A DNA stretch of 59,385 bases. Origin: Chitinispirillaceae bacterium. Lineage in GTDB: Bacteria > Fibrobacterota > Chitinivibrionia > Chitinivibrionales > Chitinispirillaceae. The stretch lies in assembly GCA_016932075.1 (NCBI GenBank), contig JAFGDP010000055.1:1-59385 (forward strand), given 5' to 3'. The notes beneath the pieces were generated by a model that was not told where the DNA came from, ran no database searches, and worked only from the letters and a program-made list of their open reading frames with translations. Every line of letters starts with the position of its first letter. Position 1 is the stretch's first letter. Position numbers and translations under genes: made by a program. Positions 46,639 to 55,888 of the stretch are shown in pieces.

Positions 46639-48114
46639 ATGCGGTACCTAAGCACCCGGCATAATTATGACACGGTCACTGCAGCGCAGGCCATTGCGCT
46701 GGGCATGGTGCCTGACGGAGGGCTGTTTGTGCCTGCAACCATACCCGCTGTACAGGAGCTGTCGGGCGGCACGTATCATGAAACGGCACGCACCGTTCTT
46801 GCCGCGTATCTCTCCGATTTTCCACCCGCAAGCATACGGTACTGTATCGACCAGGCCTACAACGCCGACACGTTCGATACCGACGCCATTGTCAACGTGG
46901 TCCCGCTGGACGGCAAACGGTCGGTGATGGAACTCTGGCACGGGCCGACCGCCGCGTTCAAGGACGTCGCGCTCCAGATCATGCCGCATTTCCTGGCGGC
47001 CTCAAAAAAGACGACAACCGACAACTCCCATACCGTCATCCTGGTCGCCACCTCCGGCGACACGGGAAAGGCGGCGCTCGAAGGTTTTAAAAACTGCGAA
47101 GGCATCTCCATAATCGTCTTTTATCCGCACAACGGGGTGAGCGAGATCCAAAAGCTGCAGATGACCACGACCGACGGCTCAAACACCCACGTCGTGGCGG
47201 TCAGAGGCAATTTCGACGACTGCCAGAACGGTGTCAAAAAGCTTTTCGGCTCTCAAGCGCTCCGCGCAGAGCTGGCTTTGAGGAACTGCCGGTTCTCTTC
47301 GGCAAATTCCATCAACTGGGGCAGGCTGTGCCCGCAGATCGTCTACTATTTCACCTCCTACGCGGCCCTGGTGAAAAACGGCATCATCGGCGCGGGAGAA
47401 AAGGTCAACTTCTGCGTGCCGACCGGCAATTTCGGCAATATCCTCGCGGGTTTTTACGCCCTTGCCATGGGACTGCCCATCGCAAAACTCATCTGCGCCT
47501 CGAATAAAAACAACGTGCTTGCTGATTTCTTCGCCACCGGCCGTTATGACACCAACCGGACCTTTCACCGGACCATGTCACCCTCCATGGACATCCTGAT
47601 ATCATCGAATCTGGAGCGGTTTCTGTACGAAATGACCGGTCATGATGCCGAGCAGGTGAGCGCGTGGAACCGCAGCCTGCAGGAAACAGGAACCTTTGAA
47701 GCGGACAGCGCGACCAGAGCGCGAATGGCCGGCGTTATTGAGGCGGGATGGGTGGACGAAGCAGAGGTCCTGTCAACCATTTCCAACGAATTCAAACGGT
47801 CGGGGTATGTCCTGGACACCCATACCGCCGTGGCAGCGGCGCTGTGCGAACGGATCGATGCCCGCGGCCTGCATACCATCATCTCTTCAACCGCAAGCCC
47901 GTACAAATTCAGCCAACACGTACTCTCCGCGATAGCCGGCGAAACAACGACCGACGAGTTTTTCGCGCTGCAGCGGATCGCACGTATTTCCGGAATGCCC
48001 GTGCACCGGGCGCTTTCCGGTCTTCGCGATAGGGAGATCAGGCATACGCGGGTCATAGCGCAGGATGAAATGGAACAGACGGTGAAGGAACTGCTCGAGA
48101 GTATCGACCCATAG
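46639..48114 (+). CDS. thrC: Threonine synthase
   Basis: 491 residues, the long (E. coli/yeast-like) type. It converts O-phosphohomoserine to threonine using PLP. The start YLSTRHNYDTVTAAQAIALG is typical, the PLP lysine is in HGPTAAFKDVALQ, and VATSGDTGKAALEGF binds the PLP phosphate. It follows hom by 10 bases and precedes the phosphoglycerate-mutase-like gene, so its substrate must be made by a homoserine kinase encoded nearby or elsewhere. Confidence 0.96.
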   Translation: MRYLSTRHNYDTVTAAQAIALGMVPDGGLFVPATIPAVQELSGGTYHETARTVLAAYLSDFPPASIRYCIDQAYNADTFDTDAIVNVVPLDGKRSVMELWHGPTAAFKDVALQIMPHFLAASKKTTTDNSHTVILVATSGDTGKAALEGFKNCEGISIIVFYPHNGVSEIQKLQMTTTDGSNTHVVAVRGNFDDCQNGVKKLFGSQALRAELALRNCRFSSANSINWGRLCPQIVYYFTSYAALVKNGIIGAGEKVNFCVPTGNFGNILAGFYALAMGLPIAKLICASNKNNVLADFFATGRYDTNRTFHRTMSPSMDILISSNLERFLYEMTGHDAEQVSAWNRSLQETGTFEADSATRARMAGVIEAGWVDEAEVLSTISNEFKRSGYVLDTHTAVAAALCERIDARGLHTIISSTASPYKFSQHVLSAIAGETTTDEFFALQRIARISGMPVHRALSGLRDREIRHTRVIAQDEMEQTVKELLESIDP

Positions 48115-48130
48115 CACTGAAAGGCCACGA

Positions 48131-49327
48131 TTGCCCATGCAGCACAAATACGCCCTTCTGGTCGGAGACGGCATGGCTGACCTGCCTCTGGCGGAACTCG
48201 GCGGGAAAACCCCGCTGGCATACGCCGCCACACCGAACATGGACCGTATCGCACGCAGCGGCGCAATCGGCCAGGTGTCGACCGTGCCGAGCGGCATGCC
48301 GCCGGGAAGCGACGTGGCAAACCTTTCCCTTATGGGATACGATCCGGCACAGTATTACAGCGGACGGGCACCGATCGAAGCGGCGAGCATGGGCATTCCT
48401 CTTGCCGCAAACGACACCGCGTTCCGCTGCAACCTCGTAACCGTCACCAACGGGATCATGGACGACTACTCTGCGGGCCACATTGAAACCGAACAGGCGC
48501 ATGAGATCATCGCAGCACTGCAGAAGGAGCTTGGCAGCGAAGCCCTCTCCTTTTATCCCGGCGTAAGCTACCGCCATCTTCTGATACTCAAAGACTTTCC
48601 CCGGGGATGCGCGTGTACGCCGCCGCATGATATTTCGGGTCACCCCATCCTCCCCCACGTTCCCAGAGGTCCGGGAAGCGAACGCCTCCTGGATCTCATG
48701 GAAAAGGCACGGCGGCCCTTGCAGGACGCGGCCGTGAACAACAAGAGGCGTGCCGCAGGCAAAAAAGCGGCAACCGATATCTGGCTGTGGGGATACGGTA
48801 CAGCGGTCACGCTCCCGACCCTTACCAGGCGCTACGGCATCAGCGGCTCGGTCATTTCCGCGGTTGATCTGATCCGCGGCCTGGGCGTTCTGGCGGGTCT
48901 GACGGTCAGGCTGGTGCAGGGCGCGACCGGATATCTCGGCACCAACTATGCGGGCAAGGTCGCTGCCGCATGCCAGGCGCTTGAAAACGAGGCATTCGTG
49001 TTCGTGCACGTGGAAGCGCCTGACGAGACCTCGCATGAAGGATCCCTGCAGAAAAAAATCCAGGCCATTGAGGAGTTTGACAGACACATTGTCGGCGAAC
49101 TGCTCGCCTATCAAAAGCAAAAGCCCGCTTTAACCATCCTCGTGGCGCCCGACCATGCTACGCCGATTGCAACACGAACGCACAGCGCCGGCCCGGTACC
49201 CTACGCGGCGTGCGGCGCTGAGGTCAGGCGGGGCAACGCGACCTCGTACAGTGAGGAGGCCGCGCTCGGGACGGCTGTTCTGAGCGGTCCCGAGCTGTTT
49301 GACCGGTTCATCAAGGGTACGCTGTAA
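48131..49327 (+). CDS. ApgM-type phosphoglycerate-mutase-like protein, probable homoserine kinase substitute
   Basis: 398 residues of the alkaline-phosphatase superfamily, archaeal-type cofactor-independent phosphoglycerate mutase branch. It opens YALLVGDGMADLPLAELGGK, with the metal-binding aspartate; the catalytic serine lies in PPGSDVANLSLMGYDP, and late metal ligands are in HVEAPDETSHEG and VAPDHATPIATRTHS. In several phyla lacking ThrB such proteins sit next to hom and thrC and have been proposed to act as homoserine kinase; the same hom-thrC context is seen here. Phosphoglycerate mutase activity is the alternative. Confidence 0.85.
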   Translation: MPMQHKYALLVGDGMADLPLAELGGKTPLAYAATPNMDRIARSGAIGQVSTVPSGMPPGSDVANLSLMGYDPAQYYSGRAPIEAASMGIPLAANDTAFRCNLVTVTNGIMDDYSAGHIETEQAHEIIAALQKELGSEALSFYPGVSYRHLLILKDFPRGCACTPPHDISGHPILPHVPRGPGSERLLDLMEKARRPLQDAAVNNKRRAAGKKAATDIWLWGYGTAVTLPTLTRRYGISGSVISAVDLIRGLGVLAGLTVRLVQGATGYLGTNYAGKVAAACQALENEAFVFVHVEAPDETSHEGSLQKKIQAIEEFDRHIVGELLAYQKQKPALTILVAPDHATPIATRTHSAGPVPYAACGAEVRRGNATSYSEEAALGTAVLSGPELFDRFIKGTL

Positions 49328-49336
49328 CGGTGGCGT

Positions 49337-50782
49337 ATGGGTATCAGGGTCCTTGAAAAACTGCTCACGTTCCTTTTTGACTGGACAGCGATCACGCTGG
49401 CATTCTACGTCACCCTGTGGCTGCGCTACTCGTCCAACATCTTCCCTGAAACCTACAATCCTGACCTGGATCTCACCTCCTATTTCTTCCCCTCCATGGT
49501 CATGACCGCATGCTGGCTCCTGCTTTTCTTTTTTACCGGCCTGTACCGCGAATGGCACAAGGAATCCCGTCTCGATGAGTTCCTCGTAGTGGCACGCACC
49601 GTACTCATCGGCATGTTCTGCCTGTTCCTCATCACGAGCGCGCCGCAGATCGTCTCGTTCGCAGAGACCGGCGACTGGCGCAGCCTGCTCACCCGCACCA
49701 AAATAACCATGCTTCTTACCTACGGGGGCTGCATGCTGTTCTTCGCCACCCTGAACCGGTTTGCCATCCACTCGTTTCTTTCGATTTTATTCGCGAAGGG
49801 AATCGCCATCAGTAAAGTGCTGATCATCGGTGCCAATGAGTCCGGCGAGCGGCTGGTCAAAGAGATACATGCCTACGCGCAGCTCGGCTATCGTGTTGCG
49901 GGATTCATCGACGACGACGGCCGCAAGACCGGTACCACGTTCGCCGGATACCCGGTACTGGGGACCTACTCCGCCATCCCGGCAGTGGTCAAAAAAGAGA
50001 GAATACCCGCGCTCATCGTGACCCATGTGAGCGGATCAGCCAATGAGATCCTCAAGATCCTGAACTACTGCGGAGACCAGAATGAGACTATTTATATGGT
50101 CCCTTCGCTCACCGACGTGATTACCGGCCACCTTAAAACGCACCAGATTTTCGGCATCCCGCTCATGGTGCTGCTCCAGGACCACATGCCCGGTTGGGAG
50201 GCGCAGATAAAACGGCTCATGGATATCGTCGTCTCCGCGCTGGTCCTTTCCGTGGGGGCTCCATTCTGGCTCGTAGCCGCTGCCGCCATCTCCGTGAACT
50301 CGCCGGGTCCGGCCATTTACAAACAGGTTCGTGTGGGCCGGAACGGCCGTACCTTTACTTTATACAAGTTTCGCTCAATGTACCGGGACGCGGAGAAGCG
50401 GTCAGGACCGACCTGGGCCAGCGAAAACGACCCGCGGATTACGCCGGTCGGACGGTTCATCCGCAAGACGCGCCTGGATGAGATCCCCCAGTTCCTGAAC
50501 GTGCTCAAGGGAGAGATGAGTCTGGTCGGCCCGCGGCCTGAACGGCCCTATTTCGTGGAGCAGCTCAAGTCCGAGATCCCCTGGTATGTGCGCCGCATCA
50601 AGATGAAGCCGGGCATCACCGGGTGGGCGCAGGTCAAGCACAAATACGATGCTTCAATCGAGGATGTGAAACAGAAGGTCATGTATGACCTGTACTATTT
50701 CGAGAACATGTCCATCATTCTCGATATCAAAATAATCCTGCAGACCTTCTGGGTGGTGCTGACCGGCAAAGGCGCCCATTGA
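49337..50782 (+). CDS. Polyprenyl-phosphate sugar phosphotransferase (WbaP/EPS type)
   Basis: 481 residues. Four N-terminal membrane helices (to about residue 155) precede a Rossmann-like CoA-binding-type domain (VLIIGANESGERLVKEI), a fifth hydrophobic segment near residue 300 and the bacterial sugar transferase domain with KQVRVGRNGRTFTLYKFRSM (split), RLDEIPQFLNVLKGEMSLVGPRPE and KPGITGWAQV. It transfers a sugar-1-phosphate to undecaprenyl phosphate, starting an exopolysaccharide or O-antigen unit. It is ten bases after the apgM-like gene. No further polysaccharide genes are in the window, so the sugar cannot be inferred. Confidence 0.93.
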   Translation: MGIRVLEKLLTFLFDWTAITLAFYVTLWLRYSSNIFPETYNPDLDLTSYFFPSMVMTACWLLLFFFTGLYREWHKESRLDEFLVVARTVLIGMFCLFLITSAPQIVSFAETGDWRSLLTRTKITMLLTYGGCMLFFATLNRFAIHSFLSILFAKGIAISKVLIIGANESGERLVKEIHAYAQLGYRVAGFIDDDGRKTGTTFAGYPVLGTYSAIPAVVKKERIPALIVTHVSGSANEILKILNYCGDQNETIYMVPSLTDVITGHLKTHQIFGIPLMVLLQDHMPGWEAQIKRLMDIVVSALVLSVGAPFWLVAAAAISVNSPGPAIYKQVRVGRNGRTFTLYKFRSMYRDAEKRSGPTWASENDPRITPVGRFIRKTRLDEIPQFLNVLKGEMSLVGPRPERPYFVEQLKSEIPWYVRRIKMKPGITGWAQVKHKYDASIEDVKQKVMYDLYYFENMSIILDIKIILQTFWVVLTGKGAH

Positions 50783-50911
50783 CAGGAAGGGTATACCATT
50801 CCCGAATCCTTGTTCACGAGACCGGCCTGTTACCGCGGCAGGGAGCGGTAGAACGGGGACGGAGTATATCCCCCAGACAGGGTTTCTGCGCGCCGTGGTG
50901 CGCGCGACCGG

Positions 50912-51667
50912 TCACCGGTCATTCGCAAGCAGGAGCGCGATGAGAACCGGAGCCTCGTCATCGCCCGCATACGGAAGGGGTATGGAAACGGCCGCGTATT
51001 TTTTGTCATTGATGATAATGGTTCCGTCCGTGATCTCCGAAATGGTCCTGATCCCTTCCATGCCCATGACCGTGCTCCCCTTCTTAAGCAGGACCCTGAT
51101 CCCGTAATGGGGAGCAAGCCCTGCCAGCCACTCCTCGTCGATAATAATCCCGCCGCACACATGAAACGGGATGCTTTCGGCGATCGTGAACCTATGGCGC
51201 GCCTGCAAGGTTATAACCTCCTTGCCCATGACCCGGTCAACAATAACGACCGGAGACTCGGAAAGTTGTAAAGCTTTTTCAGCCATCGAATTCCCGGCGC
51301 TTGCGGTGAACTCTGCGCTCGAGAGTATGGTATAGGATGAATCAACAATATCAAGAAGCGAAAAGCCCATGGGCTTGAGAAACTGCACCGCTTTTCCCGT
51401 GACCTCCTGCGCAGACGGGTTCTTCTCGGCCAGAAGCCGCAAAGAAAAAACCTGGTCAGTGGCCACCTCCCGTGAAAACGCGGCCAGCCGTGCGCCGATA
51501 TCGCGGTGCAGCTCATGCATCCGCTTTTCGACCGACTCCTTCATGACGGCCTGCTCATTCGTTTTAAAAAGTGCTGCGCTGCTTGTGGCACGATACGAGA
51601 TGAAGGTGTATACTCCCGCGCCGGAAAGGAGCGCCCCGAGAAGAAAAACAAGAACGTATCTCATCAT
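50912..51667 (-). CDS. Single-helix sensor-like protein without output domain
   Basis: 251 residues from the double ATG at 51667 (MMRYVLVFLLGALLSG); the frame is open to 51742, but there is no ribosome binding site at any candidate. One N-terminal membrane helix is followed by a helical stretch and two alternating alpha/beta units resembling the extracytoplasmic double-Cache-like sensory domains of receptors (LKPMGFSLLDIVDSSYTILSS, then FHVCGGIIIDEEWLAGLAPHYGI split). No HAMP, kinase, cyclase or receptor domain follows. It might be a separate sensing subunit or a solute-binding regulator. The family assignment is tentative. Confidence 0.65.
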   Translation of the reverse strand: MMRYVLVFLLGALLSGAGVYTFISYRATSSAALFKTNEQAVMKESVEKRMHELHRDIGARLAAFSREVATDQVFSLRLLAEKNPSAQEVTGKAVQFLKPMGFSLLDIVDSSYTILSSAEFTASAGNSMAEKALQLSESPVVIVDRVMGKEVITLQARHRFTIAESIPFHVCGGIIIDEEWLAGLAPHYGIRVLLKKGSTVMGMEGIRTISEITDGTIIINDKKYAAVSIPLPYAGDDEAPVLIALLLANDR

Positions 51668-51937
51668 GATGAAAATCCGGGAAAAGGTGGTGAAACAGGG
51701 GCCTTCGCAGGCTTTTCCATGACTGTAAAATAGTAAAATCACACTGCCGCGGCCTTAAAAAGTATTGACCGCAATAGTTCCGGCATTCCTCAGAAACCCG
51801 GTCAATGCGCATCAGCGTCGCGCAGGTATTTTTCATTCCCGCCTCATGATATTTTTTTTATATTATAAAACATTCTGACTCTGAACCGCCTCCAGGACAG
51901 CGGACGCGATTAATCGATTAATCCTTTTTGCAAAACG

Positions 51938-52534
51938 ATGAAACCGCTTTTCCTTTGCATCTCCTGCTCATGCGTGCTCCTGCTGTTGAGTACCTGCATG
52001 TTCCATAAAGGCGCGCATGCTATCCGGTCCGAACGCCCCTATATCGATTCAGTCGGGTATCATGCCGCACAGGAGCGGAACGCGAACATCAGCTATGTTT
52101 CAAGCGACGATCTGATCTCTCAGGCGCTCAATGTGCCCGAGTGCAGTGAAAACAGGATGCAGCCGCGTTATTTTCAAACGATCGAGGAGAGCTATCAGCG
52201 CTATCTGAAACTGTTCAGGCCGGTAAAAAAAACCGGGCTTTCCCGTCTCGAATGCCCGTGGGACCTCATCGAAACATTCAGGCTCCAGGTGTTTGACCGG
52301 CAGCCATTCATCAACGCCATGCTGCACACCCTCGATCTTTTCGAGCTTTCAACGCTTGACTTTACCGTGGAACCGCACAACAGCGACACGATCCATCTTC
52401 AGGTGCTCTGGGCGCGGCCGGAATCATCCACGAGCAGGAAAGAGCTGGCCATTTCAGAAGGAAACCTGACTCTTGCGGTCACCCGCCACACGGCAGCGCT
52501 TGCAACCATCTCCACCGTGAACACCCCCCGATAA
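51938..52534 (+). CDS. Putative lipoprotein of unknown function
   Basis: 198 residues. The hydrophobic N-terminus (PLFLCISCSCVLLLLSTC) ends in LSTC, an acceptable lipobox, so attachment to a membrane is predicted. The mature part has four further cysteines and no recognised domain. It lies in an AT-rich setting, downstream of an AT-rich promoter-like stretch and 171 bases before the third coiled-coil gene. Nothing in the sequence indicates its role. Confidence 0.65.
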   Translation: MKPLFLCISCSCVLLLLSTCMFHKGAHAIRSERPYIDSVGYHAAQERNANISYVSSDDLISQALNVPECSENRMQPRYFQTIEESYQRYLKLFRPVKKTGLSRLECPWDLIETFRLQVFDRQPFINAMLHTLDLFELSTLDFTVEPHNSDTIHLQVLWARPESSTSRKELAISEGNLTLAVTRHTAALATISTVNTPR

Positions 52535-52705
52535 CCCATCGGGTCATTTTTCCGCGGCCGCACCTGTATAAAAATCCCGTGATTTTTTTTTATAACAAAA
52601 GACGTTTTTCCCTGCAATTTTCCTGGCAAATTGCTTTTTTTACAATATATTTAATAAGCTGCCGCTCTTTTACACACCTATTTTCCCCTTGAAGTGAGGT
52701 AAGAA

Positions 52706-54565
52706 GTGTATAAAAAAACCATACTCTCGCTCTCTTTTTGCGTCATTCTCTCTCCGTGTTTTTCCCTTGCCGCCCAGACCGGCGAACCCTCACGGCGCCA
52801 CATCGAACTTTCCACGCGCATCGATGACCTTGACAGAAAAATAGAAGAGCTCCGGGACCGATATACCGATTGTGCGATCAAGCAAAGACAGACCATTGCC
52901 GACAGCGCCGCAGCAGTAGACAAAGCAGAAAAACATGGTGCGGCACTCGCGCGAACGCGGGGCAACCTGCCTTCCCGGGTCCAGAGCAACGAGAACCAGA
53001 TCTCGGTCCTGGAACAGAGCCTGGAATCATTCACATCAGTCATAGCACAGAGAAAGACCGGGCTCAAGGCGGCCGGGGACCGGCTCCACGGCGTGATTGC
53101 CTCATACAACCGCGAGGTCGCGGAGCGGAAACAGGAACTTGAACGCGCGATACAAAACCGCGAGCGTGTCGAGCGCAACGGCAACACGGTGACAACAAAA
53201 AACGGACAGGAGGCCAAGCGCCTCGGCGACAGCCTCGAGCGTATCGACCAAAGCATAGCCATAGTGAAGAAACAATTCGACAGCCTCGGCTCGGTACGTG
53301 AAGAAAACGCCAGGGACAGCCTGGCCGCAACAACGAAAAGCGGCGCGCGTCTCAAAAAGGCGTCACAACAGTGTGCTGAGCTGCGCGCCGCCATCGCACG
53401 GAACGACTCGTTGCTTATCGCGCACACCAGGGAGCTTAACGAGCTGCGCAAGGACAGCAGCACGGTGGCGGCGCGCTACGAAAACGGCACCCGGGAGGGA
53501 AAGCAGAACGGAAAAACGCTCGATTCGCTCGTGCGCGCGCTCCAGGACTGCAAGACCGCGCTGCTCTCGTTTAAGGAAGTGCTCGCGCTCGACGCGACCA
53601 TCACGGTCCTGACCGACCAGGTGCGCGGGCTGCAACAGCAGGCCGCAGCGCAGAAGGCCATAGAGGAAAAACAGCAGCTGCTCGCCTCCAGCAGCACCAA
53701 GCGTGACGCGCTGGCGCGCGACACGGCGGTCGCGGCTCTTGTTGCCAACGCGGGAACAAAAAATCACCAGCAGCTGCATGCAGAGATCAGCGCCGCCCTC
53801 AGCACCCTCGACCAGCGGCTCGATTCAGCGGCAAAGGCGCACGACGCCATGGCGCGCAGCGGCATATTCATTGAAAAAGAGTACGCGGCCAAATCAAAGC
53901 AGTATACCGAATACCTCACGCACCTCGACAGCGTGATCTCCGCCATGGCGCGCCAGCAGATCAACGACAAGGCGCGACTGCCCGCGCTGGTGCAGGACAG
54001 TAGCAAAGCAGCGGCTTCGCTCGCCGCCGAGGTCACCGCCTGGCAGAAAAAGCAGGCCCCGATCACTGCCGCCATTGCAAAAAAGAAAGCATGGCTTGAC
54101 GGGCTCAAAAAAATGCATGACGCGCTCGCCAGCCATATGCAGCAGCGGGAGTCGGCGCACCGGAGCGATCGTGCGGAGGTGCAGTCACGGGTGCGCGCCG
54201 CGCAAAAGGAGCAGCAGACGGCCCGGGCCGCGTACGACTCCATCGCCGCACAGCAGCAAAAGGCGCGTAACGACAGCATTGATGTTGCACGGAAGATCCT
54301 TGACAACATAGCAGAGACACAACTCTCCCTGGAGATGAAGCAGGAGGAGATCACGGTCGCCAGGGGCAAGCACAAGGAGCTTTTAGACCTTGTACGGGAG
54401 GCGCGGGCAGACAGCGCCGCAGCTGCTCAGGAGAAACGGCAGCTCGAGGTCACCTATCAGAGGAAACTCTCCGAGCTGCAGCGCGAGATCATGGAAACGG
54501 AAACCGATCTCAACGAGCTGGAGAAACAACGGGCAGCGTTGCGAAGGCAACTGGCAGGGAAATGA
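52706..54565 (+). CDS. Exported coiled-coil protein (third member)
   Basis: 619 residues from a GTG with a GTGAGGT-like site upstream. A signal peptide (about 24 residues, ending near SLAAQ) is followed by nearly continuous coiled coil rich in A, K, E and Q. The recurrent K/R-x-DS phrases (LRKDSST, ARNDSIDV, ARDSLAA) recall the giant paralogues at 11-16 kb, and three 'NDSLL'-like phrases are shared, but the C-terminal EQMGG module is missing. It lies upstream of two exported protease genes. Function unknown. Confidence 0.8.
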   Translation: MYKKTILSLSFCVILSPCFSLAAQTGEPSRRHIELSTRIDDLDRKIEELRDRYTDCAIKQRQTIADSAAAVDKAEKHGAALARTRGNLPSRVQSNENQISVLEQSLESFTSVIAQRKTGLKAAGDRLHGVIASYNREVAERKQELERAIQNRERVERNGNTVTTKNGQEAKRLGDSLERIDQSIAIVKKQFDSLGSVREENARDSLAATTKSGARLKKASQQCAELRAAIARNDSLLIAHTRELNELRKDSSTVAARYENGTREGKQNGKTLDSLVRALQDCKTALLSFKEVLALDATITVLTDQVRGLQQQAAAQKAIEEKQQLLASSSTKRDALARDTAVAALVANAGTKNHQQLHAEISAALSTLDQRLDSAAKAHDAMARSGIFIEKEYAAKSKQYTEYLTHLDSVISAMARQQINDKARLPALVQDSSKAAASLAAEVTAWQKKQAPITAAIAKKKAWLDGLKKMHDALASHMQQRESAHRSDRAEVQSRVRAAQKEQQTARAAYDSIAAQQQKARNDSIDVARKILDNIAETQLSLEMKQEEITVARGKHKELLDLVREARADSAAAAQEKRQLEVTYQRKLSELQREIMETETDLNELEKQRAALRRQLAGK

Positions 54566-54683
54566 TACATGTTCTTCTTATTAATTTTTTCCATTTTAAG
54601 CGACAAAATTTAAGTAAAAAGGTCTTTTTATCCCTATATTACTAGCAGGACAATTCCTTGCACGATTGGGGAGGGGGTATTCC

Positions 54684-55733
54684 ATGCTCTACAGGTTCGC
54701 AGCTATCTTCGTGATAACGGCTACCTGCATTTTCGCGGCGTCGCGGCCGCCGTATTCAGGAACGATCTTTGACTTTCCGGACGCTTTCCTGGACACCGAT
54801 CCGTCCTGCCTCACTGACGTCACGTACCAGGGACAAGAGAACCGGAGGGTATACGACCGTCGCGTGGGCAGCGTCAACCTGAACGTCTACGTATATCTCG
54901 CCACGTTCAGCGACGGCGTGACGTGGGATATGATGGTCAACCCGGAATTCAGCCAGAGTGAAGCACAGGAGTATGCAGAAGAATACGCACGCCTTGCAGG
55001 ACAGATGCCGCACTGCCTGCGCGAAGGGGTAACCGGAGCGGCCATCCACGACGGAGGCAATGCGTGGGGAGGAGGCAATCCCCTGACGATCCACACCGGT
55101 ATGGGGGAGAACACCTATAAACGCATGGGTATTATGACCGAAACACTGATTCATGAATCCACGCATGCCTCGTTTGACCGCCGGTACTATAACGATTCCT
55201 GGGCAGCAGCCGCGAATGCCGATGGCAATTACATTTCAACCTATGCCCGTGACAATCCGCGCTCAGAAGACCATGCCGAGACCTTCCTGTGCTGGCTCGT
55301 GGTGCGGTATAAAAGTGACCGCGTTGATGCACGGCATATCACCAACATCACCGGTGCGGTTCCCAATCGCCTTGAATGGTACGATAATATGAACTTCAAC
55401 GTGTTTCCCATTACGGGCACCGGCGTGGCTCATGACAACGGCAAGGTACGGTCCGCGCCATTGACCGTGCTCGCGAATGGTCCCAATCCTTTTCTTTTTG
55501 CCACGACCATCGGCTATACGCTTGAAAAGCCTTCCCCGGTTGCCCTGCAGATCCTGGATATGAAAGGAAGGGTCATCAGGACGCTGGCCAAGGAAAACGC
55601 AGGACCAGGCACCTATCAGAAAGTCTGGAACGCGTATGACGACGCCGGCAAGCGGGTTCCCTCGGGCACTTATTTTTGCCAATTGATTGCCGGGAAATTG
55701 CTGATTACGAAGAACCTGGTAGTGTTGCCGTAA
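54684..55733 (+). CDS. Exported HExxH metalloprotease-like protein with T9SS/FlgD-type tail
   Basis: 349 residues from the ATG at 54684, behind a GGGAGGGGGT ribosome binding site (an in-frame TTG lies six codons earlier). A signal peptide is followed by a domain with the zinc motif HESTH in ETLIHESTHASFDRRYY and, about 45 residues on, EDHAETFLCW, whose glutamate is a candidate third ligand. The final ~85 residues (FATTIGYTLEKPSPVAL, LDMKGRVIRTL, GTYQKVWNAYDDAGKRVPSG split) are a clear FlgD-like/T9SS type A tail. No named peptidase family could be assigned, so activity is an inference from the motif. Confidence 0.8.
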   Translation: MLYRFAAIFVITATCIFAASRPPYSGTIFDFPDAFLDTDPSCLTDVTYQGQENRRVYDRRVGSVNLNVYVYLATFSDGVTWDMMVNPEFSQSEAQEYAEEYARLAGQMPHCLREGVTGAAIHDGGNAWGGGNPLTIHTGMGENTYKRMGIMTETLIHESTHASFDRRYYNDSWAAAANADGNYISTYARDNPRSEDHAETFLCWLVVRYKSDRVDARHITNITGAVPNRLEWYDNMNFNVFPITGTGVAHDNGKVRSAPLTVLANGPNPFLFATTIGYTLEKPSPVALQILDMKGRVIRTLAKENAGPGTYQKVWNAYDDAGKRVPSGTYFCQLIAGKLLITKNLVVLP

Positions 55734-55811
55734 CGAGAGCAAAAAAACGGATTTTATACGCGCTGAGCCGGGCAGCCGCGCCATGTTTTTTGCTTCTGCA
55801 CAATAGTGGAT

Positions 55812-55817
55812 TATAGT
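55812..55817 (+). promoter_or_regulatory. Candidate promoter before the papain-like protease gene
   Basis: TATAGT at 55812-55817 is preceded, 16 bases upstream, by TTGCTT (about 55790-55795), a plausible -35/-10 pair, 72 bases before the ATG. Confidence 0.45.
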
Positions 55818-55888
55818 TATCTGAAATAAGATCGATAGATACGACATTCTTCCACACACAGCGGGAAGATTTCCCTGGGGAGGTACCA

